64,000 bases of DNA, taken from positions 62,001 to 126,000 of the forward strand of contig JAAPAO010000003.1 of the NCBI GenBank assembly GCA_013115145.1, written 5' to 3'. The number at the start of each line of letters is the position of its first letter. Position 1 is the first letter of the stretch. The notes beneath the pieces were generated by a model. It was not told the origin of the DNA. It saw only the letters and a list, made by a program, of their open reading frames with translations, and made no database searches. Positions 1 to 10,424 of the stretch are shown piece after piece. A program made the position numbers and the translations under genes. Origin of the DNA: Perkinsus chesapeaki. Taxonomy: Eukaryota > Perkinsozoa > Perkinsida > Perkinsidae.

Positions 1-867
1 AACTTGCCCAAACAATAAGATATATTACCATCCATAAAGAGAATAGTCCTGAACCTCTATTACTCGAGATAAGTCTTATGACCTATTAATTACAGTCGAG
101 TGCCCTTCTGCAATAGCTACAATGCTTGCCAAGGCTTCACGCTTACGCAAGACATTTTATTATTCATCGACTTCTCAGAAAATAAGATACATTAGCATCC
201 ATAAACTACATGAATCTATTACTAGCTATTATGACCATATCAAATCCTATCGGGACCCTGGGACCGTCTAAGGACCTTTAGTCCCTCGAGGTATGCGAAT
301 ACCAACTCAACTAGTATATACGAAAATGCACAAGAAGTGAGATGCTATAAATAGAAACATAAGGACAAGGTCAAGGGAGGCACCAAACCACAATGGCTAG
401 GAGGATGAGTAACTGACATCACGACAAGGCTCCGCCGGCATATGGAGGGACACCGTACCAGCACCACAACGACAACGTGTTTGAATATCCGCCAACACTT
501 ATTCTTTTTCTTCTTAGGATGGCCCTGCTGGGTGTCGTCAGGATCAACCTGAGTAGAGGGCAATGGCCCAAAGCAACTGGTATCTCAGTACACTTTCCGG
601 TGTATGAGGCTCTGGAGCCTCTATGTCCTCCACAGTGGGGCCTGGGTCTGGCTCTTGCTCTTTGCTCTGAAAAGGGTGCAAATATTCCCCCAGTGACATT
701 GGAAGTTATCTTTACATGGAATGCTCCCATACTGGACCGAAGAGGGAGCGCTGAGGTACTTTAATTTGATGAAGACAAGCTCAAACATGAACTGCAAGAT
801 TCCACTCCACTGTGCATCCCTGCAACACAACTCAACAAGCTACTGAAAGCTACAGAGACTAGTCGGC
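1..867. other. Left edge, no gene recognised
   Basis: I see no convincing coding exon here; the open frames are short and resemble nothing I know. Two imperfect copies of a 24-bp segment lie at 15-38 and 182-205 (two mismatches). A TATA-like CTATAAATAG lies near 345. A stretch near 90-110 resembles sequence near 21,225 in the Bel/Pao leader (ATTAATTAC, one variable base, then GTCGAGTG), so this could be a relict of the same element family. That last link rests on under 20 bases and is weak. Confidence 0.4.
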
Positions 868-1791
868 TCACGAAGGGAGAACAAAGAACACTATTATCCA
901 CACAATGAGTATCTGTCATAGGAGTAATGGAGGCTCGGCGATGCCGTCCGGGCTTACCAACAGGAGGATCGATATACACGCTACTTTACGCCAAAAGTTC
1001 TTCTTCTTGCTGTGATGGGTCTCCTGTAGCTCCTCCACAACCTGCCAAAAATTAGTCAATTAGTTTCCCAAAATTTTCCGAGATTTTCACAAATTTCACG
1101 ATTTTCCAATGCAGTGAAGAGATTCCGATGCTCAACTCTGGATGCCTGATACCAGGCTGCCTCAGCAGCCACCAAGGAGTCATTAAGGGACACCAAATCT
1201 TGATATTCAGAGGAGCAGCGGGGTACGTGGCAGTGAGGTGAGCAAGGCGGACCTACACCGCCAAGAGTTCTAGTCCCGAAAACACAGCTACACTACTGCT
1301 GATATTTCTTGTCTCATTAGGAAAATATATTCTAGTGAACATCCTATCATTGGGGGCATCTGGTAATTTTTGAGGAACACCTTTCAGTAATGCTGGGTGA
1401 ACCCTAGCAGCCAGCACGATCTCCCTCGACTACCTTCCCAGTGGAATCCTTAGCTTGCTCCATTTGCTCGTCCACCGCATCTATCGTATCCTGTTGCTTC
1501 ACCACTTCACCATGCAATTGATGATACATATCCTAGCTCAAACCATGCACCTCGCTCTCAGCCTCCTGCGCTACTACCTGTACCACGCCCATATTCTTAT
1601 CGACCTTTTTAAGATCCTTCAGCTTCTGACGCTGCAATGCTTCATCCAGTGAGACATCTTGGTCCTGATCACCCACGGCTTAACCAACCTCCCCGACTGC
1701 ATTCCCACCTGCAGTAGAGGCTCCCGAGCGGATGAATAGGAGCTCGACGGTGTGAATGGATTCAACGACTCCGGGTACGGTTGCCGAGGCT
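868..1791 (-). CDS. Tail-anchored Q-SNARE (syntaxin-like), 5' exons unresolved
   Basis: SNAREs drive membrane fusion by forming a four-helix bundle. The gene appears only after removing introns: exons about 1791-1709, 1664-1578, 1532-1434, 1041-958 and 912-868. Introns are 44, 45, 392 and 45 nt, each with GT-AG ends, and the reading frame is kept across all of them. The joined protein ends with a heptad-repeat SNARE motif whose central layer is Q (EVVKQQDTIDAVDEQ). A basic linker with KKK follows, then a hydrophobic anchor of about 22 residues (ACISILLL, then ILIVWIIVFFVL) and a two-residue lumenal tail, the classic tail-anchor layout. The N-terminal part is not settled; an open stretch near 2070-2200 (minus) is a candidate first exon. 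Whether it is Qa or Qc is undecided. It runs the same way as the dehydrogenase just upstream. Confidence 0.72.
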
Positions 1792-1945
1792 CTGAAACCA
1801 CACAGGTTTACGCCGCTATCCCAACGCAGCGGCAGTGGATCGAGGCAAGAAATACAACGTGAGAATACGCCTCTCCCGAAGCATGGAGGAACACCAAATG
1901 TTGCCAGAAAGAATGCAATCGATACTTCTTTTTGCTCTAAAACTA

Positions 1946-2051
1946 ACTACTCGTTCCAGATACCCAGCCTGTTGGACCAAGCTTCTGCCCCGGCCCATGG
2001 GTCTTATCACTGCTACTGATGACTCGAATAAGGTAGCCGATCGCATTGGGC
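1946..2051. repeat. Dispersed 106-bp repeat, copy 1
   Basis: This segment matches 27,241-27,346 over 106 bp without gaps and with only a handful of mismatches. It lies upstream of the recognised SNARE exons, probably in an intron of that gene, antisense to it. The second copy sits in or beside an intron of the importin gene in the sense direction. Opposite orientation in two unrelated genes fits a short dispersed repeat such as a SINE or MITE remnant. No terminal repeats are evident. Confidence 0.7.
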
Positions 2052-2318
2052 CCACATTATATCTCTGCATCAGCAGGGGCGTTTTCTGAGGGACTGAACT
2101 TCTGTGAGGCTAGCGTTAATTTTCGAAAATATAAGGAGAACGAGTTCAGCGTATCAAGTCCCGTGTAGTACTCTTCGGTAGGCCCGTGGATCCAGGCATG
2201 CAGCTCTAAGGGGACAACACAATCCTGCATACGTCACTTAGCACTGTACAACTCAACCAGGGGAGTCGAAAACGTCAAGACAGCATAAAAGAGCAGAAAC
2301 AGAGGAGAAGCACTCAAA

Positions 2319-5182
2319 CTACAGCTTGCTGCCATCGAATCTTGGGGAGTACCAGCCGAAGGGCTTCTTAGCCACGTACTTCACCACCTGCTTTGGTTCA
2401 AGGTAACTGACAATGAAAGATTTACCATAACATTGCTCTCATTATGTATTTCCTATAACTAACTGTTCTACCTTCACGCAAGAATGTCAAGTACATTGAA
2501 AAGGGCAAACTGCCAGTAGCTATTGGCTTTCCTATACGCGGTCATTTTTCAGTATATGAACTACTGTACGCTAAGGCCGAAACGGCTTGCTTCCCTCCGA
2601 CTTTTCTCACCTCCAGAATCCAGCATCACCATTGTCCCGCCCCATGCCCGAGCGTTTGACGCCACCCCAAGGCAGCTGGGTGAAACATGGCTGACTGCAG
2701 TTGATCCACACTATCCCACAACGGAAGGCCCTCATCACTCTTTCACACCGAGCTGGATCCCCACTCATAACAGCTGCGGCCAAACCGAACCTACCAACCA
2801 GTACGGCCTTAATACAACGGCAGCTCTTGTGAAGTCCATAGGGGTTATTCTGAACGCATATAAATGGCAAGAGACGGGACATAGTACAGAGTTTGGTAGA
2901 CACTGCTGCATATAGCACATTCAACGTTCATATGATCTAATACAGTCCATCGTTGAGTGTTCCTCTCGGTCTCCGTATCACCTAGTGTTATTGGCTTCTT
3001 GTACTGCTTCCTCTTCGCCATCAAAACCTCTAACAGACAGGACGGGCCCAAAGATCTCTTCAGTCCATATCTGAGCCCCCTATTGAGCATTAAACGGCAA
3101 GGAGTACTACCTCCGAGTCGGTAGGGACATCTACGAAGACAGTGGGCTCGACATAGTAGCCTGGAGAGCGAGAGTTCCCGCCGCACAGCAGCGTGAAACC
3201 GCTCGCTTTAGCGCGGTTCACCATACCTGCCAGAGACCTTTCCCAGCCTGATTAAACGTCGCTCACCTGTAACCTTGTCAAACTGTTTCTTAGATATCAT
3301 AGGACCAAGCCTACCACTTGTCTTCTCCAAACCGCCTTCTAACAGTTCCGTTGGTGAACACAGAGGCACCTTCTCCACCTCAGTCTTGAGGCGTGCCAGG
3401 AACTTGTTCTTAATACTGTTGTGAATCTGAAATATGAGTATATAAATGAGGATATCTAAACACTCAATAGCGCTAACCGAAATCTTTACAACACTCGGAA
3501 CTTTGCTGAATTCACCGGCACGTTCCACGACCCGCCCCATCGATCTCGCCGCTAACTCTCGGGAGCTCATTAGCTTACCAGAAGCCTGCTGGTGGCGCTG
3601 CAGATCTGACCATTAGTCCAAAAGCAGCCAAACATAACCCATTCGATCGCCTGCTCGATCTCGGAGTCTTCAAAAATGACAAAGGGAGATTTCCCGCCTA
3701 GTTCGAGACCAACATTGTGTACGTATGGAGTGCAGGAACCTGACCGAAAGCAGGCCATCATTATCATACGAATACATCCCTTATATAGAGCCATGTTGAA
3801 CAAGTTGAAAGCAACTCGAGCACTTCTCTCCTGCAGGAAGTCGACACTACCTACCCATCACTAGCTTCCCCGTAGCCTCTGAACCAGTGAAGGTGACTTT
3901 ATCAACATCAGGATGAGACGTCATAAAACTGCCAGTGGAGCCATCACCGCTGATTACGTTAAGTACCTGTGAAGGGAAGGTAAACTGACAAATCAAAGAG
4001 AACACTGACAGAACAGTATAGGCATTAAATTCTCCCGGCAGCCGTTGCACATAGAATGGATAGTCTAAACCATTTTTGGCGTTGGACTATAAACTCGCAC
4101 CCGCGCAGAGAAAACCGTTAAAGATACCAACTACCAACAATGACATTTCCCATCGAAAATCCTGGGATTTCGGCAACACAAGCGTATCTTATTCTCGTTA
4201 GATCGCATAGTTACCTCACTAGTCTTATAAAAGCGCCAAGTCAAAAACCGTAAAGTAAAATACAACTATGCAGTAAACTCACCCCATCTGGCAAGCCAGC
4301 TTCCTTGGAGATAAGCGCGAGCTCCATTGCAGTGATAGGCGTCAGTTCACTAGGCTTCAATACAACAGAACAGCCAGCCGCCAAGGCGGGAGCCACCTAA
4401 ACCAACGGATCTCCAATGACGTGTCGATAAGGCAACTACCTTCCAAGTGGCCATGAGGAGAGGGTAGTTCCAGGGAACAATGGCCGCCACGACACCACAG
4501 CTCTCGTAGTAGAGAAGGCCTTCGAACTCCTCCATTCCTAGGTCCACCTTTGTCCCTTGCTTTTTGTCTAATTCGATTGCCTTATCTAAAGGAGGCATAC
4601 CTAGGCCGACCAGGGGGATGGCCTACCGGCAAAGTACTCGAAAGAGCCAGCGACGTCATCAATGTCCCATTCGGTTTCCTCAATAGGCTTCCCAGTGTTA
4701 ACAGTTTCGACTCTGGCAAGAATGTCTCGCCTAAGTTGTAGAAGTCCACAATACCACACATACTTAAATCTACCTGGCCTTCACTCCCTCAGCGATGCGC
4801 TTCATAATGGCCGCCCTGGCCGTGCCAGATATCCTCGACCAGACGCCGCTGTCGAAAGACAGTCGGGCTGTCTTCACGGCGAGATCGACATCATCCTAAA
4901 CAAAACAAGACTATTATAGAACCCAGAACGGACTCCACTAGAGCCCCGACGAAACTCTATCCTAGAGTCACTTTAAGAGAGAGTTTCGCCAGGTTCCGAG
5001 ACCATGCTCACCTTTCCCGCGCAGAGTGCTTTGGCGATAACGCCTTCTGTGGCTGGGTTAATAATATCCAGCTCCTTAACTGGTTCGGTCGCACAAGGCC
5101 CTCGGAAAGTACCATTGATAAAGTGGGAATGAGGAGATGCGCGCAAGGCAGAGCCAAAAGAGGTGGGTGAGATGCCAGTCAT
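2319..5182 (-). CDS. Betaine/aminoaldehyde dehydrogenase (ALDH10-like) with peroxisomal SKL tail
   Basis: This enzyme oxidises betaine aldehyde or omega-aminoaldehydes with NAD+, giving glycine betaine or aminobutyrate-type products. About 11 exons join in frame, the first being 5182-5012, 4895-4774 and 4730-4627. In order one reads INGTF and [18 protein letters not shown], the glycine motif FTGSEATGK, the general-base motif LELGGKSP, the cysteine motif [21 protein letters not shown], and [15 protein letters not shown] with KRSGMGR. The [14 protein letters not shown] and NCSQPCF blocks are characteristic of the plant ALDH10/BADH group. The last exon reads [11 protein letters not shown] and stop; SKL is a canonical type 1 peroxisomal signal, also found in several plant BADHs. 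The start at 5182 is the nearest ATG to the conserved region; in-frame codons continue further upstream. All catalytic residues are present, so the gene looks intact. Confidence 0.9.
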
Positions 5183-5614
5183 TAGAAATAAGGAAAACAG
5201 CGGAACGAATGGGGACGACTCTTCCAAAGCTAACATCAGAGGAAATGAACAACAAAAAGAGCTGATTTTCACTGCTGCGACGCCGAGGAATGCGTGCATG
5301 ACGCAAAAGTACCGCGCGCCAATTAATCTGGCGCCCTCGTAACATGGGCCACGTTCGTTGTTAGGTGGGGTGGATAGCAATTTGAACTTCACGTGAATAA
5401 TTGTTGTTTGTGGGCGAGCTGGTTCGTAGTGGTCGTCATAGAATCCCCCGTTGGTATTGTAATTCTCGTTTTCCGATAGTCTCAACGATTCTGCCTTTTA
5501 CTGTACTTCGTGCACTGACAATTTTCCAGTACTAATGGCTCATTAGTAATGGGAGCTTCGCTAGACCCGAACTTGGGAGGCGTCCAGTTTGTGATCTCAG
5601 TATATTGTTATAGC

Positions 5615-6981
5615 ATGGCTGCCCATGGATTCTCGCACACCGAAAAGCGCACTATAAACAAGCTCGTTCTCGACAACGATGATGCCAAAGTTCCCCCACC
5701 GCAATGTGAGCACGGCCCGGCAGTGAGGTAACAAGTACTACTCTCCCCGTTTTCAAGATCGATTTCGCATCTTATAGGGTCTAGTGCTCCTAGACTAGGA
5801 GTCATAGTAAGAGGATTCTACGGTTTGCAAGGTCTCCAAGCAATTCATTCTAGAGCGGCGCCGCTGGCTCAGTGGTGGCCAATGACATTGACTCCATGTA
5901 CACTATCTAAAGTGTTACGGTTGATACATTTCAATAGTCTTACGGAGGAAATCTCCATCGTTTCACCAATTCTCGTTGTACCTTCCGTGGACTGTGTGAC
6001 TTTCTGGACTATTATCTCAGGTTCCGACGAATAACGAAGGCAGCTGATGGCTCTGTACAGGATTCTCGAGATTTCTACGCATGCAGCGCGATCAGGGACC
6101 GAAAGATATGTCCATTGTTCTGTTGGGTGGATGAGTACGAGCGACACGCCGAAAACTCGGCGAAACGTTTGAGAACTAGCGGCCCGGAGAGAGAATATGA
6201 CAAGACTAATAACAAAGCAAATGCCCAGTACTTCTTTTCTGGTGAAGCAGTAGGTGTGATTAAGAGATACGTAGCCAAGCACGGTTACCATCGCGTGCTC
6301 TGCCTTGGAACTCCCGTAGTGTATCGCACACTCAGCGATAGTAAAGATAACGTGGATACGTTCTTGTTGGACATGGATCCCGTGGTTGTCCAGAAGGCCG
6401 AGTCTTCCGGAGCACGGTTTAATATGGTCAATGGATATTTCTTCGACGATGCAGGGAAGGACCGGAATGAGGGTTGGTTAAGAAGTGGCGGTGTGGATAT
6501 CGTTGTTGTGGATCCCCCATTCCAGCCTGAGCTCGTTCCTGCAATATGGCGCTCCTTGCGGTCCCTCTTGGGTTCAGATGCGTTCAGCAAAGTCGACGTT
6601 CTCTTCGCTTTTCCCTACTTCTCCCGGGATGCTTTGCAAGAATCACCATGTGCCCCGAAGCTGTTCATGAACGAGTACAGGGTCGACTATGCTAACCATA
6701 AAACGTACAAGGCTGACAGAAGCCCGGTCCGGTTCTTCACTCGTCTTCACGAGCTCACAAACCTGCCCAGCTCGTCGTATAAAGTCTGCAAGAAGTGCGG
6801 TGGCAAATGGGTCCATAATTCCAACGTTCACTGCGATCTCTGTGGAGGGTGTATGACAATACACGGAGCCAAGGCGTGGGAGCACTGCTCGAGGTGCGGC
6901 AAATGTACTAAACCTGGGCTCAAACACTGCGACAACTGTACCATATGCCTCCCAGTTGGTCATCAGTGTCGCTCGTGTTAG
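5615..6981 (+). CDS. ZCCHC4-like rRNA adenine-N6 methyltransferase
   Basis: ZCCHC4 places one m6A on the large-subunit rRNA in animals. The long exon (about 6061-6981) opens with a GRF-type zinc finger half, RDFYACSAIRDRKICPLFCW. It continues through the methyltransferase fold (HRVLCLGTP, FLLDMDPVV) to the catalytic motif VDPPF, then a Cys/His-rich tail with repeated CxxC pairs (CKKCGG, CDLCGGC, CSRCGKC, CDNCTIC). The first half of the GRF finger (PPPQCEHGPAV) sits in an exon near 5615-5728, so at least one intron separates them; a short linking exon between has not been placed. The TTG at 6115 is not a start, because homology runs upstream of it. The gene is divergent from the dehydrogenase, sharing about 430 bp of upstream DNA. 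N6-adenine activity is inferred from DPPF and family architecture. Confidence 0.85.
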
Positions 6982-8228
6982 CCAGTTGAGGGCGTAAAGT
7001 TGTTAGTTGACGTTTCTCACTTTCTCTCGGCAATTAGTTAGTAATGGAATGATTCAAGAGTTCCCAACTAAGACGTTATGTCTCAACTGACGTTAGGTTG
7101 GGCGGCTTTCATCAATTTACTGGCACAAACTTTTCTCAACGAGAGAAATACGAAACCAGCCTGAGGAAGTCACCCTTCCAAATTGGACTTCCCATGGAAC
7201 ATAGGGAAATTATATTCCAATTGGAAGTTCCAATGGGAGGCTCCCGTGTCTCGCACATTAGCCGGGCATTGCCCGGCGCCGCCGGGCCGGCGGGCAGCGA
7301 TAGAGAATATGATGTTACTCGAAGTCCGATTCTCGCACATATCCGTAATGTCGTTACAGCTCCGAATTTGTTTCGGGCATCCAATTCGTGGAGTCCAAGT
7401 TTCGCCACTTTACAACTTTCAAACTTCCGCAAGAAATTTACAGAGCAAAAAGCCTCACTCGTAAGGGAGCGAATTGTGAATTCGCGTACCGAATTGTAAA
7501 TTGGCTAACGAAGGCACTTTAACTGCCTTTCAGTGCCACTTAAAGTCACTCAAAGTGGCCACTGAGGCCACGATAAGTTATCGTGTCCAAATGGACTTTG
7601 AATGTATGTGCTATATACTAGGGCTGTACTGCAGCATGTAGTCATTGACTACTAGTCAACAACCAGTCGTTCCTAGGCAAAATTGGACCGCAACAAGAAC
7701 CTACGAAGGACCAATCACATCCTGCCACCCACAAGGAAGTTACCGGTAGTAACACCGTTCGGGAATCTCGCCAGTTCTCGACTAGTCCCTTGCTTGCGAG
7801 GCGACGAGGCGGTCTCGTCGAGGCCTGTGGCGGATCAGACGTTCCCAATGCTGCGCATGCAGCATTGGGACTACCTCACCGATGTATCACTATTGTGGTT
7901 TGTCAGACCAACTTGGTCTACCACTAGTTGATCTTGGCCGAAGCTAATAACAAAACGCCAGTTGTGGGAAGTTACTTGTAGCGAGACATTTGAGCAGTTC
8001 GCTTGGACCTCAATTAATGTATCGCCCTGACATGACAGTGTCATGAATCATCCGTCCTGATTTGACATTCTTCTCCATTTGGACTATCAGAATTCCTTTC
8101 AGACCAAAACGCCTGTGGATGTATCTGGTAAGACTTCCACCATCAGCACGAAGACGCAAAGGCGACTTTTGGATCTTAACCTCGAAGGTTGCGTGGAAAT
8201 GTAAGCTGGGTTCGACTTACTCGATGAT
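6982..8228. repeat. Hairpin-rich spacer without a gene
   Basis: No gene is recognisable here. The region is dense in perfect inverted repeats. They are 7261-7277 (8-bp arms, 1-nt spacer) followed at 7279-7293 by 6-bp arms; 7555-7571 (6-bp arms, 5-nt loop) overlapping 7569-7585 (8-bp arms, 1-nt spacer); 7638-7652 (7-bp arms, 1 nt) overlapping 7646-7658 (6-bp arms, 1 nt); 7802-7820 (7-bp arms, 5 nt); 7843-7870 (12-bp arms, 4 nt); and 7905-7919 (7-bp arms, 1 nt). They come in adjacent or overlapping pairs. This may be the remains of non-autonomous elements or foldback repair scars. Confidence 0.75.
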
Positions 8229-8388
8229 TTATCAGTCTACAGATTACGCAACAGGGATCAATATAATTGAAAGAGTATTGCAATTAGGTATGATCTAGCA
8301 ATAATATAGTGTCCGAATAATAATAATTGGCTACTACAAAATATCATTAGCTAAGCTTAAGTAGACAGAGTTATCACACAATGGATCA
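8229..8388. repeat. Direct repeat (LTR-like), copy 1
   Basis: About 160 bp match 10,255-10,424 closely, from TTATCAGTCTACAG to CAATGGATCA. The two copies bracket a minus-strand ORF and retroviral-type integrase fragments, as LTRs would. Copy 2 carries an extra stretch of about 16 bases that creates a hairpin; this copy lacks it. Ends are not perfect TG...CA, and target-site duplications were not found. Confidence 0.65.
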
Positions 8389-9120
8389 GTTTCCCCTCCA
8401 TCTTGACAAATAGCAATGATATGGTAGTAAACTATCATAGTAGACCTTAGGAGACAATGCCCCACTGTTGTAAAACTGCTCTGCCAGCTCTATCAATAAG
8501 TTTATTTTTAAGGAGTTTGAATGGCCCAGCTTGAATTGCGTCCAGATTATAGGTTATCCTAGTCCCAACCGGATACCATTTGTGAGTAGCTGCTTTACGT
8601 TCATAGAGATCGAAGTTGACATCATCCTTATCACAATATGATATGGGTGAACCACACCCGATTTCACCATCATTAACAATGATAATTTATCATTCTTAAG
8701 AAAGAACAACAATGTCTCAGGACTTGCAATGGCTTGATCAATAGCTTCCTTATCAATTCCAATTACTCTAGTAGGGCCAAATATAGACGGATTAACCACA
8801 TGAAGATGTTGGCGAGCCACCTTGAATTCATTATTATTGGCATCACATAAGGTAACCTCATTATTATGAACCGATATAATTTGAAAAGGGCCTTCTCCCA
8901 TATAATAGACCAGACTCCCAATATCCAGCTGTGGTTTATGAACATATAATTTAGCCAGACGGCGTTTATCATAATTCATAGTAGATGTATCAGTATAATC
9001 CAAACGACGAGTAGGAATAATTACTGATAAAGCACCATTTATTTCATCAAGTAACTTTGTCACATCCATATTAGTGACTTTACTTATATCAATAGTAGCT
9101 GGGTCTTGTTGATCTTGGAG

Positions 9121-9208
9121 TTGACTTATATGTGATAGTAATGGTACCAATTTGTTACCATTACTATCACATATAAGTCAAGAGAGGTTTGTTACTAACA
9201 AACCTCTC
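9121..9208. repeat. Double hairpin: 26-bp arms then 13-bp arms
   Basis: Arms 9121-9146 and 9156-9181 are perfect complements of 26 bp around a 9-nt loop. Directly abutting is a second perfect inverted repeat, 9182-9194 and 9196-9208 (13-bp arms, one spacer base C). Together they occupy 88 bp between two parts of the integrase and introduce an in-frame stop. No flanking direct repeat is evident. Confidence 0.93.
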
Positions 9209-9624
9209 GCTTGAACTTCTCCAAAAACTAAAGTGGATGGAGTCATCGAGACCTCAGCGTTATCACCAAAGGCACCTAGATTACTAGCATTAACACATTA
9301 CTGTGCCAAAGCAAGGTAAAGCGTAAGCGTTAGCAAACGGACCTTTCCTTCACAAACATTATTACCAGTAGGAGCATAAGTTAAGGAAAACAGTTTCCTT
9401 ACTCCAGCTAATCTACAGACTCGAATTACAAAATCTGAAGAAGAATACTGAGCATGATCGCTACGAACATAGGTTGGTAAGCCAAAATATGCCATCCAAG
9501 AACATACAAAAGCCACGGCTGAAGTACGGCAGCCTTACTACGGCTAGTACAATCCATAACCCTAGTATATACTGTATATGAATTAAACTCATCAGTAATT
9601 ACTAGGATATAAGTTATATCATAT

Positions 9625-9657
9625 AATGTACTGGTTATATCACATAACCAGTACATT
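9625..9657. repeat. Hairpin with 14-bp arms inside integrase
   Basis: Arms AATGTACTGGTTAT (9625-9638) and its perfect complement (9644-9657) flank a 5-nt loop. It lies between the piece carrying the first catalytic Asp and the following beta-strand of the integrase, where homologues have no such extra sequence. Confidence 0.9.
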
Positions 9658-9838
9658 TGAAAACAGATGGAATATCTGCCAAATCAATAGCAATAGCAAT
9701 AGAACTCTCCAGGTACAATATCATAATCGAGACAGAAGGCAATGTCTTCGTCTTCTGGAGTCTCTGGGTGTGCCTCAGCGAAGGCTCTTATGGATGCCAC
9801 AGTGTATCCAGTGCCCTCCGACTTCTCCAAGTCCCTTT

Positions 9839-10231
9839 TCATGCAAGCCCGCGCATTGTAGACCGCTTTTTCACCTTCGATTTTGTCGCCGTTTCTCCCT
9901 CAGGGAGGAGTTCTCGCAGTCTCAAGCTGCTTGTCGCCGCTCGGGACTTCATTTTAGCCTCCATTTGATCCCTTATTACTGTCTCCGCCTCCTCGGATAA
10001 GATGGATCTCGAGGACACTACGATGCCCCGATGGTCGTGCTTATGACATGGTGGTTGAGGCAGACAAACGGACCACTCCCCCCTACTGCGCCGGATTTGG
10101 GCCGTATAAAGGCATCCGGGATCGGGGGCAGCAGGAAGCATTCTCCGTCGATGATGTCCTACAATTAAACTGGTCTTCTCACCGTTATAGGTAGCAACTA
10201 CATCATTCCTTGGGGTCGATGTTCCAGGCAT
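9839..10231 (-). CDS. 130-codon ORF at the 5' side of the decayed LTR element
   Basis: An ATG-initiated frame starts 24 bp inside the right-hand LTR-like repeat and reads towards the integrase remnants, the place of a gag-like ORF. The protein is basic and rich in R, S, E and K, ending with KSKVKKRSTMRGLA. I recognise no domain and see no zinc knuckle. It could be the truncated first ORF of the element or chance open sequence. Codons downstream of it are broken before the integrase begins. Confidence 0.3.
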   Translation of the reverse strand: MPGTSTPRNDVVATYNGEKTSLIVGHHRRRMLPAAPDPGCLYTAQIRRSRGEWSVCLPQPPCHKHDHRGIVVSSRSILSEEAETVIRDQMEAKMKSRAATSSLRLRELLPEGETATKSKVKKRSTMRGLA

Positions 10232-10254
10232 ACTTAATACTGACTTATCAGTCT

Positions 10255-10424
10255 ACAGATTACGCAACAGGGATCAATATAATTGAAAGAGTATTTCAAT
10301 TAAGTATCATCTAGCTGCTATTGCTAGATTCTAGCAATAATATATCGTCCGAATAATAATAGTTGGCTACTACAAAATTTCATTAGCTAAGCCTAAGTAG
10401 ACAGAGTTATCACACAATGGATCA
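10255..10424. repeat. Direct repeat (LTR-like), copy 2, with private hairpin
   Basis: This is the counterpart of 8229-8388. Relative to copy 1 it has about 16 extra bases next to CTAGCAATA, containing its inverted copy TATTGCTAG. The result is a hairpin at 10,319-10,339 (9-bp arms, 3-nt loop). The single-copy arm exists in copy 1 at 8295-8303, so the inserted bases look templated by the neighbouring sequence. Confidence 0.7.

Larger units (their letters stand above)
8554..9700 (-). pseudogene. Retroelement integrase, broken by two hairpin insertions
   Basis: Reading the minus strand from about 9700 downwards, the pieces are IDLADIPSVF, then ITYILVITDEFNSYT, a block with YVRSDHAQYSSSDF, then MTPSTLVFGEV, and a C-terminal part (about 9150-8554) with KPQLDIGSLVYYMGEGPFQI. 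These are the core (first and second catalytic Asp) and C-terminal domains of an LTR-retrotransposon integrase. The frame is broken at least twice: by a 14-bp-arm hairpin at 9625-9657 and by a double hairpin at 9121-9208, each falling between adjacent domain pieces. No reverse transcriptase or protease is visible between the flanking direct repeats, so this is a deleted, inactive copy. The superfamily cannot be settled from these pieces. Confidence 0.7.

Noticed and set aside
477-764. 95-codon open frame on the plus strand
   Set aside because: No recognisable motif, non-gene-like composition, and overlapping equally long frames on the other strand.
6115-6981. Start of the ZCCHC4-like protein at 6115
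   Set aside because: The first codon is TTG, and conserved GRF-finger residues continue upstream in frame to about 6061.
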